Source of the DNA: Bog-473 sp963788125
GTDB lineage: Bacteria > Actinomycetota > Acidimicrobiia > Acidimicrobiales > RAAP-2
DNA length: 64,000 bases
Assembly (NCBI GenBank): GCA_963788125.1
Contig: CAWBFN010000003.1
Span: 186,001 to 250,000 of the forward strand
Direction of reading: 5' to 3'
The translations under genes were made by a program, and so were the position numbers. The notes beneath the pieces are model-generated. The model worked only from the letters and a program-made list of their open reading frames with translations, had not been told where the DNA came from and did no database searches. This document shows positions 1 to 8,188 of the stretch, piece after piece; the stretch's first letter is position 1, and each line of letters begins with the position of its first letter.

Positions 1-1
1 G

Positions 2-981
2 AGTTGGGGCGATGCGGGCATCTCCCTGGCCATCTTCGGCTCCACCCTGGCTGCCGCCGGCATCGTGGCCAACGGCACACCGGAGCAGGTTGCCGAGTGG
101 ATCCCCCAGTGCTTCGGCACGGCCGACGACGTCAAACTCGCCGCCTTCGGGGTCTCTGAACCCGACGCCGGATCAGACGTGTCGTCCCTCACGTCGCGGG
201 CCGTCTACGACGAGGCGAAGGACGAGTGGGTGCTCAACGGCACCAAGACCTGGATCACCAATGGGGGCATCGCCAACACGCACGTCCTCGTCCTCTCGGT
301 CGATCCCGCATTAGGCAGCCGCGGCCAGGCCAGCTTCGTGGTGCCCGAGGGGACCCCCGGTATCGCCCAAGGCCAGAAGTTCAAGAAGATGGGCATCCGG
401 GCCTCGCACACCGCCGAGGTCGTGCTCGACGACTGCCACGTCCCGGGCCACTGCCTCCTCGGCGGCAAGGAGAAGCTCGACGAGCGCCTGGCCCGGGCTC
501 GCGAGGGGGAAAGACCTCGACGCAGGCTGCCATGGCCACCTTCGAGACCACACGCCCGGTGGTGGGGGCCCAGGCGGTCGGCATCGCCCGTGCCGCCTAC
601 GAGTACGCCCTCGACTACGCCAAGGAGCGCAAGCAGTTCGGTCGGGCCATCATCGAGAACCAGGCGATCGCCTTCAAATTGGCCGACATGAAGACCCGCA
701 CCGACGCCGCCCGCCTCCTGGTCCACCGCGCCGCGTGGATGGCCGGCACCGGCCAGAGGTTCGAGAACGGCGAAGGCTCCATGTCCAAGCTGTTCGCCGG
801 CGAGAACGCGGTATGGGTGACCGAGCAGGCGATTCAGATCCTCGGTGGCTACGGCTACGTCCGGGACTACCCCGTCGAGCGCTGGCACCGCGACTCGAAG
901 ATCTACACCATCTTCGAAGGGACCTCGGAGATTCAGCGCCTGGTGATCGCCCGGGCGATCTCGGGGATACACATCAACTGA
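2..981 (+). CDS. Acyl-CoA dehydrogenase, 5'-truncated by window edge, apparent frameshift
   Basis: FAD-dependent alpha,beta-dehydrogenation of acyl-CoA, passing electrons to ETF (etfBA lies at 24-26 kb). The start is outside the window. Reading begins in frame 2 with SWGDAGISLA and the FAD-binding stretch FGVSEPDAGSDV and TKTWITNGG. Around 503-512 the homology jumps to frame 1 (KTSTQAAMATFE), which then carries the C-terminal domain with KERKQFG, GGYGYVRDYPVERWHRD and IFEGTSEIQ; the Glu of FEGTS is the expected catalytic base. Restoring one G to the five-G run at 505-509 gives a continuous protein ending ISGIHIN. Either a sequencing deletion or a real frameshift. Family identity is clear; substrate chain length cannot be told. 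Confidence 0.9.
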
Positions 982-991
982 TCGACCGACC

Positions 992-1420
992 TCAGTGCCG
1001 AAGGGCTGCGTTGGCGCGCTCGCGGGCCACGAAGGACAGGAGCAGCTTCTTGGCGATGGTGGGGGACTCGTCGAGCATCTGATTGAACTCGTTGACATTC
1101 AGCACGAGGAGTGTCATCGGCTCGTCGCTGATGACCGTGGCGTGACGGGGACCGTGGTCCAGCAGCGACATCTCGCCGAAGAAGTCGCGTGGGCCCAGAG
1201 TCGCGACCACCTGTCCGTCGATCAGGCAGCGCGCCCTTCCGTTCATGATCAGGCAGAACTCGCGGCCCGTCTTGCCCTGCTCGGCCAGCACCTTGCCGGC
1301 GGGTACGTCGATCTCGGCGCCGAGACCGGCGATCATGCGCAACTCAGCCTTGGTGCAGGCGGAAAAGAGCGGTACTGCGGCCAGGCCGTCGAGCACTGCA
1401 CGTGGGATGCCTCGTGCCAT
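992..1420 (-). CDS. Single-domain cyclic nucleotide-binding protein
   Basis: A 142-residue cytoplasmic protein that is essentially one CRP-type cNMP-binding beta-roll. The phosphate-binding cassette is visible as FFGEMSLL followed by PRHATV, which keeps the Gly-Glu and Arg-Ala-Thr pattern needed for cAMP or cGMP contact. No helix-turn-helix, kinase or channel domain is attached, so it cannot be a CRP regulator by itself and probably senses nucleotide for a partner. It is divergent from the phosphatase at 1558 and convergent with the acyl-CoA dehydrogenase. Ligand and partner are unknown. Confidence 0.75.
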   Translation of the reverse strand: MARGIPRAVLDGLAAVPLFSACTKAELRMIAGLGAEIDVPAGKVLAEQGKTGREFCLIMNGRARCLIDGQVVATLGPRDFFGEMSLLDHGPRHATVISDEPMTLLVLNVNEFNQMLDESPTIAKKLLLSFVARERANAALRH

Positions 1421-1530
1421 CGAACCCCCTCCCGATCAACTGCCGTGGAATATACAAGGCACGAGGGGTACCTGCACGTTCCGGTAGCGTGCACCCATCG
1501 GGCGGGCCATCACGGGGATCCGCGTCACAC

Positions 1531-1546
1531 GAGCGGGTTCCCGCTC
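1531..1546. promoter_or_regulatory. Perfect inverted repeat abutting the Shine-Dalgarno of the phosphatase gene
   Basis: GAGCGGG and CCCGCTC form a 7-bp perfect stem around TT. It ends one base before the GGAGG ribosome-binding site at 1548-1552 and the ATG at 1558. As DNA it is a dimeric-operator-like palindrome; as RNA it would be a very tight hairpin next to the ribosome site. The role is inferred only from position. Confidence 0.4.
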
Positions 1547-1557
1547 CGGAGGACCAC

Positions 1558-2085
1558 ATGACCGAGCTTCTGGTGTTGTGCACGGGAAATGCGGCGCGCT
1601 CGGTCATGGCCGGCTTCATGCTCGATCACCTCGACCTCTGTCGACCGACGGCCGATCTCCACGTCGTCACGGCGGGGACGCACTCGGTGGACGGTCAACC
1701 GATGAGCACGAGGACGAGGGCCGCACTCCGATCCATACCCGGGCTGACCGATGCCGCGCTCGGTGGGCATCGCAGCCGTCAGGTGTACGAGGGCGACCTG
1801 GACAGGGCGGAGCTCGTGGTGGTCATGGAGGCGGACCACGTGCGTTTCATCCGCCGCCAGTTCCCGCGGGCAGCCGGTCGAACCGCCACCATCCGGCATC
1901 TCTGCCGGGATCTGCGGCCCGGCCCGGCGCCACTGGGTGAGCGGGTGGCCGCCCTCCATCTGGCCGGAGCGCAGCTCCTCGGGGAGGACGACGTCATGGA
2001 CCCGGCCGGGGGCGACGAGGCCGCCTACGTGGCCTGCGCCGCCGAACTGTGGCTGCTCTGCCAGAGGCTGATCGAGTCGCTGTAG
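1558..2085 (+). CDS. Low-molecular-weight protein-tyrosine phosphatase / arsenate reductase fold
   Basis: A 175-residue cytoplasmic phosphatase of the LMW-PTP superfamily. The P-loop CTGNAARS sits at residues 8-15, with Cys8 the nucleophile and Arg14 the phosphate-binding residue. A late Asp-Pro (VMDPAGGDEAAY) matches the family general-acid loop. The ATG at 1558 is chosen because GGAGG lies 5 bases upstream and the P-loop then falls at the usual N-terminal distance. Actinobacterial members act on phosphotyrosine or as mycothiol-dependent arsenate reductases; the sequence does not decide, and no ars genes are adjacent. Confidence 0.85.
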   Translation: MTELLVLCTGNAARSVMAGFMLDHLDLCRPTADLHVVTAGTHSVDGQPMSTRTRAALRSIPGLTDAALGGHRSRQVYEGDLDRAELVVVMEADHVRFIRRQFPRAAGRTATIRHLCRDLRPGPAPLGERVAALHLAGAQLLGEDDVMDPAGGDEAAYVACAAELWLLCQRLIESL

Positions 2086-2101
2086 CACGGACGACCCTCG
2101 G

Positions 2102-2190
2102 TCGGCCCCGTCCCCTCAGTCGGCCCCGTCCCTCAGTCGGCCCCGTCCCCTCGGTCGGCCCCGTCCCCTCAGTCGGCCCCGTCCCCTCAG
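2102..2190. repeat. Five tandem 18-bp repeats overlapping the tetR stop codon
   Basis: Unit TCGGCCCCGTCCCCTCAG occurs at 2102-2119, 2120-2136 (one base shorter), 2137-2154 (one substitution), 2155-2172 and 2173-2190, with partial units on both sides. The last copy supplies the TGA of the minus-strand tetR gene. There are no spacers, so it is a minisatellite and not a CRISPR. It fills the space between two convergent genes. Confidence 0.9.
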
Positions 2191-2810
2191 TCGGCGTGGA
2201 CAGATCGCAGGCCGGCCCACGCCAGGTCGGCGATGCGTTGGGCCAGCCGTTGGGCCTCCTCCTCGACCGCCCTGTCGTCCGACGGCCGCTGCTCCATGAA
2301 CCGGCGGCTGGCTCCCTCGGCCATACCGACGACCGCGTAGGCCAACAGGCGGCGGTGGTCGTCGTCGAGCCCGGCGTCGATGAGGGGGTCGATCGCCTCG
2401 GCGATGGCGTCCTCCACGGTGCGGAGCGCACGGCCGAGCTCCTCGTCGTCGGCGTGGTCGCGACCGTAGAGCAGCCGGAACTCGTCCTCCCGGCTGATGA
2501 CCAGGTTGAAGTACGCGGCGAAGCCCATCTCGACCTGTTGCCGGGGGCCCTTGGCCTGCATCACACCGGTGCGCACGGCGATGAGGAGCTCTTGGGCGAT
2601 GGAGTTGACGAGTTCCAGGTACAGCGCCCGTTTCGATGAGAAGTGCTGGTAGACGAGGGGCTTCGTCACCCCCGCCGCCTCGGCGATGTCGTCCATCGTG
2701 GTGGCCCGGTAGCCGCGCCGGGCGAAGAGCTCGAGCGCGATCGCCACGAGCTGCTGGCGCCGCTGCTCTGCGGTGAGGCGACGCGTGGAAACCTGCAGAT
2801 CGCTCGTCAT
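2187..2810 (-). CDS. TetR/AcrR-family transcriptional regulator
   Basis: A 207-residue one-component repressor. The N-terminal helix-turn-helix spans about residues 18-62 (ALELFARRGYRATTMDDIAE, then AGVTKPLVYQHFSSK), the typical TetR_N signature. The remaining 140 residues are the helical ligand/dimer domain, ending LAWAGLRSVHAD. It follows the glycosyltransferase gene on the same strand with a 68-bp gap. Ligand and target are not predictable; in actinobacteria similar regulators with a YQHF helix often control lipid or acyl-CoA genes. Confidence 0.9.
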   Translation of the reverse strand: MTSDLQVSTRRLTAEQRRQQLVAIALELFARRGYRATTMDDIAEAAGVTKPLVYQHFSSKRALYLELVNSIAQELLIAVRTGVMQAKGPRQQVEMGFAAYFNLVISREDEFRLLYGRDHADDEELGRALRTVEDAIAEAIDPLIDAGLDDDHRRLLAYAVVGMAEGASRRFMEQRPSDDRAVEEEAQRLAQRIADLAWAGLRSVHAD

Positions 2811-2878
2811 TCCCTCCCCACGCTACCCATCACCAACGGCCGGCCCGACGGCCGCCCACCAACCCCGACGCTCGCCCA

Positions 2879-3955
2879 CTACCTTCGAGCGCCGGGGAGC
2901 GTGTCGAGGACGCGGGCCAGACGTGCCGGTAGATCGGCCACATTGAAGAACGTGGCGGCGATCCGTTGGTTGTGGTCCAGCAATTCGTGGTCGGGCAGGT
3001 CCAGCCATTCGGAGAGCGGCGTGGGCACGGCGCTGTCGAACCAGCGGAATCCGAAGGCCGACAACTCGGACGCCACCGGGTACCGCCCGATGGCCAGCGG
3101 ACGTCGGTAGGTGGCCGATTCGACGGAGGGGTTGCCGAATCCCTCCCAGTGCGAGGGCAACAGGACGGCGTCACACGATGCGTAGGCGTCGGCGACGGAG
3201 CACGTGCCGGGACCCGGACCGAGCAGCACGGGGCAGTCCGCCGCGGCCACCAGGCGGCTGAGGTCCGGGCCGTACCCGTCCTCGGCCGGTCCCAGGAGCC
3301 AGTACGTGCCTCCGACCGCGGCGGCCAGTGCCAGACCGCCCTCGATGTTCTTCCGGGCCAGCGCGCGCGTCGGCTGCAGCAGGAGGCGGTCACCGGCCGC
3401 GAGGCCGAGCGCCTGGCGGACCCGCTCCCGCTCGCCGGCCGCCGGGTTCGGATCGAAGGAGTTGTAGATCGTGGTGGCGGCGATGCCGTGGGGGCGCAGC
3501 TCGTGGCGGCTCAACTCGTTGATGGTGACGTGGGCCCAGGCGCGGTCGTCGGGCGGCGCGGGGAGATGGGCCAGGTGGGGGCGCTGCCACGCCAGGTCGT
3601 GATGGTGCAGCACGGTGGGCCTCCCGGCGCAGACCTCGGCCACCAGGGCGGCGGCCGCCGGGTTGAGGGGGAGCGAGCACAGGTTCTCGACGACGACGAG
3701 GTCGGCTGGTGCCAGCGCGTCGGAGAGCTCGCGCCGGGTCGGCGCCGCGGCGGCGTCGATGGCCAGGCCCTCGAGGCGGGTGTCGACCGGGCCGGCGCCG
3801 GCCACCGTGACGACCCGCCACCCGAGGCTGCCCAGCGCGGCGGCCCACTTGGCCGCTTCGATCGATACGCCGTCGCCGCCGCCGAGTCGGAACGAGACGA
3901 GCGCGGCGGTCGGCACGCGCCGCACTGTAGGCCGCCCGCTCGCGGGAGAGGGCAC
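2879..3955 (-). CDS. Glycosyltransferase family 4-like protein
   Basis: A 358-residue cytosolic sugar transferase with two Rossmann-like halves (GT-B). The N-terminal half begins VSFRLGGGDGVSIEAAKWA, a donor/acceptor glycine-rich loop after the first strand. The C-terminal half has QPTRALARKN and the nucleotide-sugar binding LLPSHWEGFGNPSVESA, with the E-x7-E spacing of GT4 retaining enzymes. It is divergent from GDP-mannose dehydratase 28 bp away, suggesting surface glycan synthesis. Acceptor and donor are unknown. A GTG at the VPTAAL position is an alternative start about 14 residues in. Confidence 0.75.
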   Translation of the reverse strand: MPSPASGRPTVRRVPTAALVSFRLGGGDGVSIEAAKWAAALGSLGWRVVTVAGAGPVDTRLEGLAIDAAAAPTRRELSDALAPADLVVVENLCSLPLNPAAAALVAEVCAGRPTVLHHHDLAWQRPHLAHLPAPPDDRAWAHVTINELSRHELRPHGIAATTIYNSFDPNPAAGERERVRQALGLAAGDRLLLQPTRALARKNIEGGLALAAAVGGTYWLLGPAEDGYGPDLSRLVAAADCPVLLGPGPGTCSVADAYASCDAVLLPSHWEGFGNPSVESATYRRPLAIGRYPVASELSAFGFRWFDSAVPTPLSEWLDLPDHELLDHNQRIAATFFNVADLPARLARVLDTLPGARR

Positions 3956-3983
3956 GGCACTGGTGGGCTAGCGTTGTCCCCCA

Positions 3984-4955
3984 ATGGCGAAGCGGGCACT
4001 GATCACCGGAGTGACGGGACAGGACGGTTCATATCTGGCCGAATTCCTCCTCGAGCAGGGGTACGAGGTCGTCGGAATGGTCCGCCGGTCGAGCACGGTC
4101 AACTTCGAGCGGATCGCCCACATTCAGGACAAGATCGAGCTGGTCGCCGGGGATCTGCTCGACGAGGTCTCCTTGATCAACATGCTGCGCGACCACCGGC
4201 CACGCGAGGTCTACAACCTGGCGGCGCAGTCCTTCGTCCAGACCAGTTTCAGCCAACCGGTCCTCACCGGCGAGACGACCGCGCTCGGGGTCACCCGCCT
4301 GCTCGATGCCATCCGCCTCGTCGATCCCGACATCCGCTTCTACCAGGCGAGCTCCTCGGAGATGTTCGGCAAGGTGCAAGAGGTTCCCCAGCGCGAGTCC
4401 ACGCCGCTGTACCCGCGCAGCCCCTACGGCGTGGCCAAGGTCTACGGCCACTGGATCACGGTCAACTACCGGGAGAGCTACGACCTCCACGCCACGTCGG
4501 GCATCCTCTTCAATCACGAATCACCCCGCCGAGGACTCGAGTTCGTCACCCGCAAGATCACCAACGGCGTGGCCCGCATCGCCAACGGCCTCGAGGAGAA
4601 GCTCTACCTCGGCAACCTCGACGCCCAACGGGACTGGGGCTTTGCGGCCGACTACGTCCGGGCCATGTGGATGATGCTGCAGCAGGACAGGCCGGACGAC
4701 TACGTGGTGTCGACCGGGGAGACCCACGAGGTGCGTGAGCTGTGCCGGCTGGCCTTCTCGGCCGTCGGCCTGGACTGGGAACAGCACGTCGTGATCGACG
4801 ACAAGTACCTTCGCCCGGCCGAGGTGGACCTTCTCGTGGGCGACCCGACCAAGGCCCACCAGGTGCTGGGCTGGCAGCGCGAGGTCGAGTTCCCGGAGCT
4901 GGTCGCCATGATGGTCGACGCCGACATGGACCTGGTCCGCAACAACCTCAGGTAG
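3984..4955 (+). CDS. gmd: GDP-mannose 4,6-dehydratase
   Basis: Converts GDP-D-mannose to GDP-4-keto-6-deoxy-D-mannose, the branch point to GDP-fucose, rhamnose and related deoxysugars. The 323-residue extended SDR starts with the NADP loop TGVTGQDGSYL. It carries Thr/Ser plus YGVAK (the YxxxK pair) after YPRSP, and the family stretches NHESPRRGLEFVTRKI and GNLDAQRDWGFAADYV. Length fits the family. No epimerase/reductase follows; the divergent glycosyltransferase is the only glycan neighbour. The next gene, ccdA, starts 11 bases after the stop, so co-transcription with the cytochrome operon is likely although unrelated in function. Confidence 0.95.
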   Translation: MAKRALITGVTGQDGSYLAEFLLEQGYEVVGMVRRSSTVNFERIAHIQDKIELVAGDLLDEVSLINMLRDHRPREVYNLAAQSFVQTSFSQPVLTGETTALGVTRLLDAIRLVDPDIRFYQASSSEMFGKVQEVPQRESTPLYPRSPYGVAKVYGHWITVNYRESYDLHATSGILFNHESPRRGLEFVTRKITNGVARIANGLEEKLYLGNLDAQRDWGFAADYVRAMWMMLQQDRPDDYVVSTGETHEVRELCRLAFSAVGLDWEQHVVIDDKYLRPAEVDLLVGDPTKAHQVLGWQREVEFPELVAMMVDADMDLVRNNLR

Positions 4956-4966
4956 GCGGGGCGCCG

Positions 4967-5809
4967 ATGGAGGTCCTCGTCGGTGCCGTTGCGCCCGACC
5001 CCCTGGGCGTCCTGGTGGCCTTCGGCGCCGGAATCCTTTCCTTCTTCTCCCCGTGCGTGCTCCCGCTGGTCCCCGGCTACGTCTCCATGGTCTCGGGCTT
5101 CTCGGCGGCCGAGCTCACGGCCAGCCAGGCGTCGGCCTCGGGGAGCGGCACCGTCGCCGTGGTCACCATGCGCCCGATGCTGCGGGGCATCGGCCTCTTC
5201 ATCGCCGGTTTCACCGTCGTCTTCGTCGCCCTGGGCGCCGTGGCCTCGGGGATCGGCCACCTCCTGGCCTCGCACCGGGAGATGCTGACCCACGCCAGCG
5301 GGATCGTGGTGGTCCTGCTCGGCCTGTTCCTGCTGCTGGGTGCCGTTCCCGGTCGCTACTGGTCCCGCCTCGGGGCGGGCCCGCTGGGGGCGCTCACCCG
5401 CATCAACGGCGAGCGGCGCTTCGATGTGCGGCCATCGACCCTCGGGACGTGGGCCGCCCCGGTGGTGGGCATGGCCTTCGCCTTCGCCTGGACGCCCTGC
5501 ATCGGACCGGTCCTGGCCGTCGTGCTCGGCCTCGCCGCCCACAACGGCTCGCTGCCCGGGGGTGTCCTCCTCCTCTTCGCCTACTCGCTCGGGCTGGCCG
5601 TGCCGTTCGTCGCCGCCGGGCTGGCCTTTGGCCGGCTGACCTCGGTGATCGCCCGAGCCCGGCGCGGGCTGTGGATCGTCGAGGTGGTCGGCGGCCTCAT
5701 CCTCGTGGTCTTCGGCGTCCTGCTCCTCACCGATCACCTCGGCTGGATCTCCACCCAGTTCCAGTCGCTGCTCGACCACATCGGGCTGAAGCGGCTCAGC
5801 ACCAGCTGA
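4967..5809 (+). CDS. ccdA: CcdA-type thiol-disulfide transporter for cytochrome c biogenesis
   Basis: A polytopic membrane protein of 280 residues, about six transmembrane segments, that moves reducing equivalents from cytoplasmic thioredoxin to CcmG outside. Both conserved cysteines are present in their family contexts: Cys30 in FFSPCVLPLVPGY and Cys178 in WTPCIGPVLA. The ATG at 4967 puts the first helix at the N-terminus as in other CcdA proteins. It heads the ccm operon. Confidence 0.9.
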   Translation: MEVLVGAVAPDPLGVLVAFGAGILSFFSPCVLPLVPGYVSMVSGFSAAELTASQASASGSGTVAVVTMRPMLRGIGLFIAGFTVVFVALGAVASGIGHLLASHREMLTHASGIVVVLLGLFLLLGAVPGRYWSRLGAGPLGALTRINGERRFDVRPSTLGTWAAPVVGMAFAFAWTPCIGPVLAVVLGLAAHNGSLPGGVLLLFAYSLGLAVPFVAAGLAFGRLTSVIARARRGLWIVEVVGGLILVVFGVLLLTDHLGWISTQFQSLLDHIGLKRLSTS

Positions 5810-5844
5810 CCCCGCTTGGAACCGCCCCGCCCTCCCCCCCTACC

Positions 5845-6588
5845 ATGGTGGCGAAGGACATGGCCCCTGTCGTCCAATTCCGCGCTGCCGTCGCTCTCGC
5901 CGGCCGCTTCCCCGCCCTCGCCGGTGTCGATCTCTCTGTCCAGACCGGGGAGGTGGTCGTGGTGCTCGGCGCCAACGGGGCCGGCAAGACCAGCCTGCTG
6001 AGGACCTGTGCGGGGCTGTTGCCCGTCACCTCGGGCGAGGCCCAGGTGCTCGGCGTCGACCTCACCACCGACCACACGGCCGTCCGACGCCACGTGGGCC
6101 TCTTGGGCCACGCCGCCCCTCTCTACGACGACCTCAGCGCGGCGGAGAACGTCCGCTTCGCCGTGCGGGCCCTCGGCCTCCCGGCCGCGGCCGGGGAAGG
6201 GGCCCTGGAGCGGCTGGGGCTGGTCGGGCGCCTCCGCACCACCCCGGCCGGCCGGCTGTCGGCCGGCCAGCGCCGGCGGGTGGCGCTGGCCGCCCTGGTC
6301 GCCCGCCGACCGGCCCTCTGGCTGCTCGACGAGCCGCACGCCGGGCTCGACGCGTCCTCGCGGCAGCTCCTGGGCGAGCTGATCGGCGAGGCGGTGGCCG
6401 ACGGGGCGGCCGTGCTGCTCTCCTCCCACGAGCCCGGCCTCTCCGTGCCGCTCTCGGACCGGGTGGTGGTGATGGGTGGCGGGCGGATCACCGATGCCCG
6501 CCCCGGCGGCCGCCGGCCCCCGCTGAGTGCCTTGCCCCCGGTGGAGGTGCCCGGTCGGGGCACGACGGGTGCGTGGCATGTGGCGTGA
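5845..6588 (+). CDS. ccmA: Haem export ABC transporter ATP-binding protein CcmA
   Basis: The ATPase of the CcmAB complex, which drives release of haem-loaded CcmE in System I. Walker A is GANGAGKTS, the signature LSAGQRRRVALA, Walker B LWLLDEP, and the switch His is in LLSSHEPG. It has 247 residues with a basic C-terminal tail. The first ATG at 5845 has no good ribosome site; a second ATG at 5860 (MAPVVQF) is an equally good alternative. It overlaps ccmB by 11 bases. Confidence 0.85.
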   Translation: MVAKDMAPVVQFRAAVALAGRFPALAGVDLSVQTGEVVVVLGANGAGKTSLLRTCAGLLPVTSGEAQVLGVDLTTDHTAVRRHVGLLGHAAPLYDDLSAAENVRFAVRALGLPAAAGEGALERLGLVGRLRTTPAGRLSAGQRRRVALAALVARRPALWLLDEPHAGLDASSRQLLGELIGEAVADGAAVLLSSHEPGLSVPLSDRVVVMGGGRITDARPGGRRPPLSALPPVEVPGRGTTGAWHVA

Positions 6589-7246
6589 CGCGGCCCTGGT
6601 GGCCGGCAAGGACCTGCGCATCGAGCTGCGCTCCCGGGTCGGCCTGTGGCAGGTGGTCCCCTTCGCCGTTCTCGTCCTGGTGCTGGTGGCCTTCGCCATC
6701 GGCCCCGACACCGCATCCCTGCGGAACGCCGCCCCGGGCATCTTCTGGATCGCCGTGCTCTTTTCGACCGTGCTGAGCGTCCAGCGCAGCGTGGCCATCG
6801 AGTCGGGGGAGGGCACCCGCGACGGGCTCCGGCTCTCGGGCATCGATCCGGCCGGGATCTTCCTGGGCAAGGCGGCGGCCGTCGGGTTGCAGCTCCTGGT
6901 CCTCCAGATCGTGCTGTGGGTCGGCGTGACGTTCCTCTTCAACGTCCGGGTCCACGTGGCGTGGCTCGCCATCGTCACCTCCCTGTTGGCCACCGTCGGG
7001 CTGGCCAGCGCCGGCGTGCTCTACGGCGCGCTCTCCGCCGGCCTGCGCGTCCGGGAGACCTTGCTGCCGATCCTGGTGCTCCCGGTCCTCGCCCCGGTCT
7101 TGCTGGCCGGATCGAAGGCGTGGCAGTCTGCGCTGGACGGCAATGCCAGCTCGGGTGCCGAGTGGTTGCGCATCCTCATACCCTTCGCGGTGATCTACCT
7201 CGTCGTCGGGATTGTCCTCTACGGTCCGCTCCAGGAGGCTGCATGA
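6578..7246 (+). CDS. ccmB: Haem exporter permease CcmB
   Basis: A 222-residue permease with about six hydrophobic segments, partner of CcmA. Family features include the N-terminal ALVAGKDLRIELRSR, the ESGEGTRDGLRLSG cytoplasmic loop and LPILVLPVLAPVLLAG. The start inside ccmA and the ATGA junction with ccmC indicate translational coupling. Confidence 0.9.
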   Translation: MWRDAALVAGKDLRIELRSRVGLWQVVPFAVLVLVLVAFAIGPDTASLRNAAPGIFWIAVLFSTVLSVQRSVAIESGEGTRDGLRLSGIDPAGIFLGKAAAVGLQLLVLQIVLWVGVTFLFNVRVHVAWLAIVTSLLATVGLASAGVLYGALSAGLRVRETLLPILVLPVLAPVLLAGSKAWQSALDGNASSGAEWLRILIPFAVIYLVVGIVLYGPLQEAA

Positions 7247-8045
7247 ACGCCATCGCCACCGCCTCCCGACCGCGCTGGCTCAGCGTGGTGGGGATCCTCG
7301 GCGTCATCGCCCTGGCCTTCACCGTCTGGCTCGGTCTGTGGATCACCCCGCCCGACGCGGTGCAGGGCAATCTGGCCCGGCTCCTCTACATCCATCCGCC
7401 CATCGCCACGGTCGCCCTCTACTGGGCCGGCGGCGTCGCCTTGGCCGGCAGCCTGCTCTATCTGTGGCCTCGCACCAGGTCGTTCTTCTGGGACCGGCTG
7501 GCCGCCTCCGCCGTGGAGGTGGGCGCCGTGTTCTCCGCTCTGACCTGCATCACCGGCTCCATCTGGGGCCGGCCGGCCTGGGGGGTGTGGTGGGCCTGGG
7601 ACGCCCGGCTCACCTCGACCGCGCTCCTGCTCCTGCTCGAGCTCGGCTACCTGGCCCTGCGCCGCGTGCCGGCCGATCCGGCGGTGCGGGCCCGGCGCTG
7701 CGCGGTGGCGGCCCTCCTCATCGCCCTCGATGTCCCGATCGTCCACTTCTCGGTCGTCTGGTGGCAGACCCTCCACCAGAGCGGGACGGTGCTCGATCCC
7801 GGATTCCGCCTGCACGTCCACGGTTCCATGGCATGGACGTTCCTCCTCGGCTTCATCGCCTTCTCCCTCATCTTCGTGTGGCTGCTCGGCGTCCGCTACC
7901 AGATCGAGGTGTTGCAGGACCGGGTGGGCGACCAGGAGATGGAGATCTCGCTGGCCGAACGGTGGGACGAGGGGAGCGAGCTCATCGGGGTTGGGACGGC
8001 GGTTGGGACGGCGACCCCGGAGCGACCGGAGGGGGCGGCCAATGA
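7243..8045 (+). CDS. ccmC: Haem lyase-chaperone CcmC, 3' end ambiguous (no stop in frame before ccmE)
   Basis: CcmC presents haem to CcmE. Six membrane helices are visible, with the tryptophan-rich WWD loop (GVWWAWDARLTS) and flanking His residues in YIHPPIA and VHFSVVWWQTLH. In the sequence as given its frame has no stop and runs through to 8703 into CcmE. Restoring one G to the run at 8030-8034 would end it at TGA 8043-8045, giving an ATGA overlap with ccmD like every other junction here. The end shown assumes that correction. Two perfect 12-bp direct repeats (7990-8013) lie just upstream. Confidence 0.8.
7990..8013. repeat. Two perfect 12-bp direct repeats in the ccmC tail
   Basis: GTTGGGACGGCG occurs twice head to tail at 7990-8001 and 8002-8013, encoding VGTAVGTA in the non-conserved C-terminal tail of CcmC. 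It is a recent-looking in-frame duplication next to the suspected indel. Confidence 0.85.
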
Positions 8046-8188
8046 GCTACGTCGACGGCGGGTACACGGTCGCCCTGGTCTCGCTGTTCGTGTACGGCGT
8101 GGCGCTCGTGCTGCGCCGCCGGCGCTGGGAGAAGGCGGTCAAGGCCACGGACAGCGAAGAGCCGGCGGGTCCCGGCGCACGTTCGTGA
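8042..8188 (+). CDS. ccmD: CcmD-like small haem exporter subunit
   Basis: A 48-residue protein, MSYVDGGYTVALVSLFVYGV, followed by a basic RRRRWEKAVK tail. One N-out membrane helix with a positive cytoplasmic end and an aromatic N-terminus is the CcmD pattern, and its place between ccmC and ccmE is canonical. CcmD helps release holo-CcmE from CcmC. It lies wholly inside the uninterrupted ccmC-ccmE reading frame but in another frame. Its stop overlaps the ccmE GTG (GTGA). Confidence 0.75.
   Translation: MSYVDGGYTVALVSLFVYGVALVLRRRRWEKAVKATDSEEPAGPGARS

Noticed and set aside
2102..2190. Possible CRISPR array
   Set aside because: Units are directly adjacent with no spacers, there are no cas genes, and repeats are only 18 bp.
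2966..4738. 590-residue plus-strand open frame over the glycosyltransferase and gmd
   Set aside because: It spans two divergent genes with real motifs in other frames; no motif of its own.
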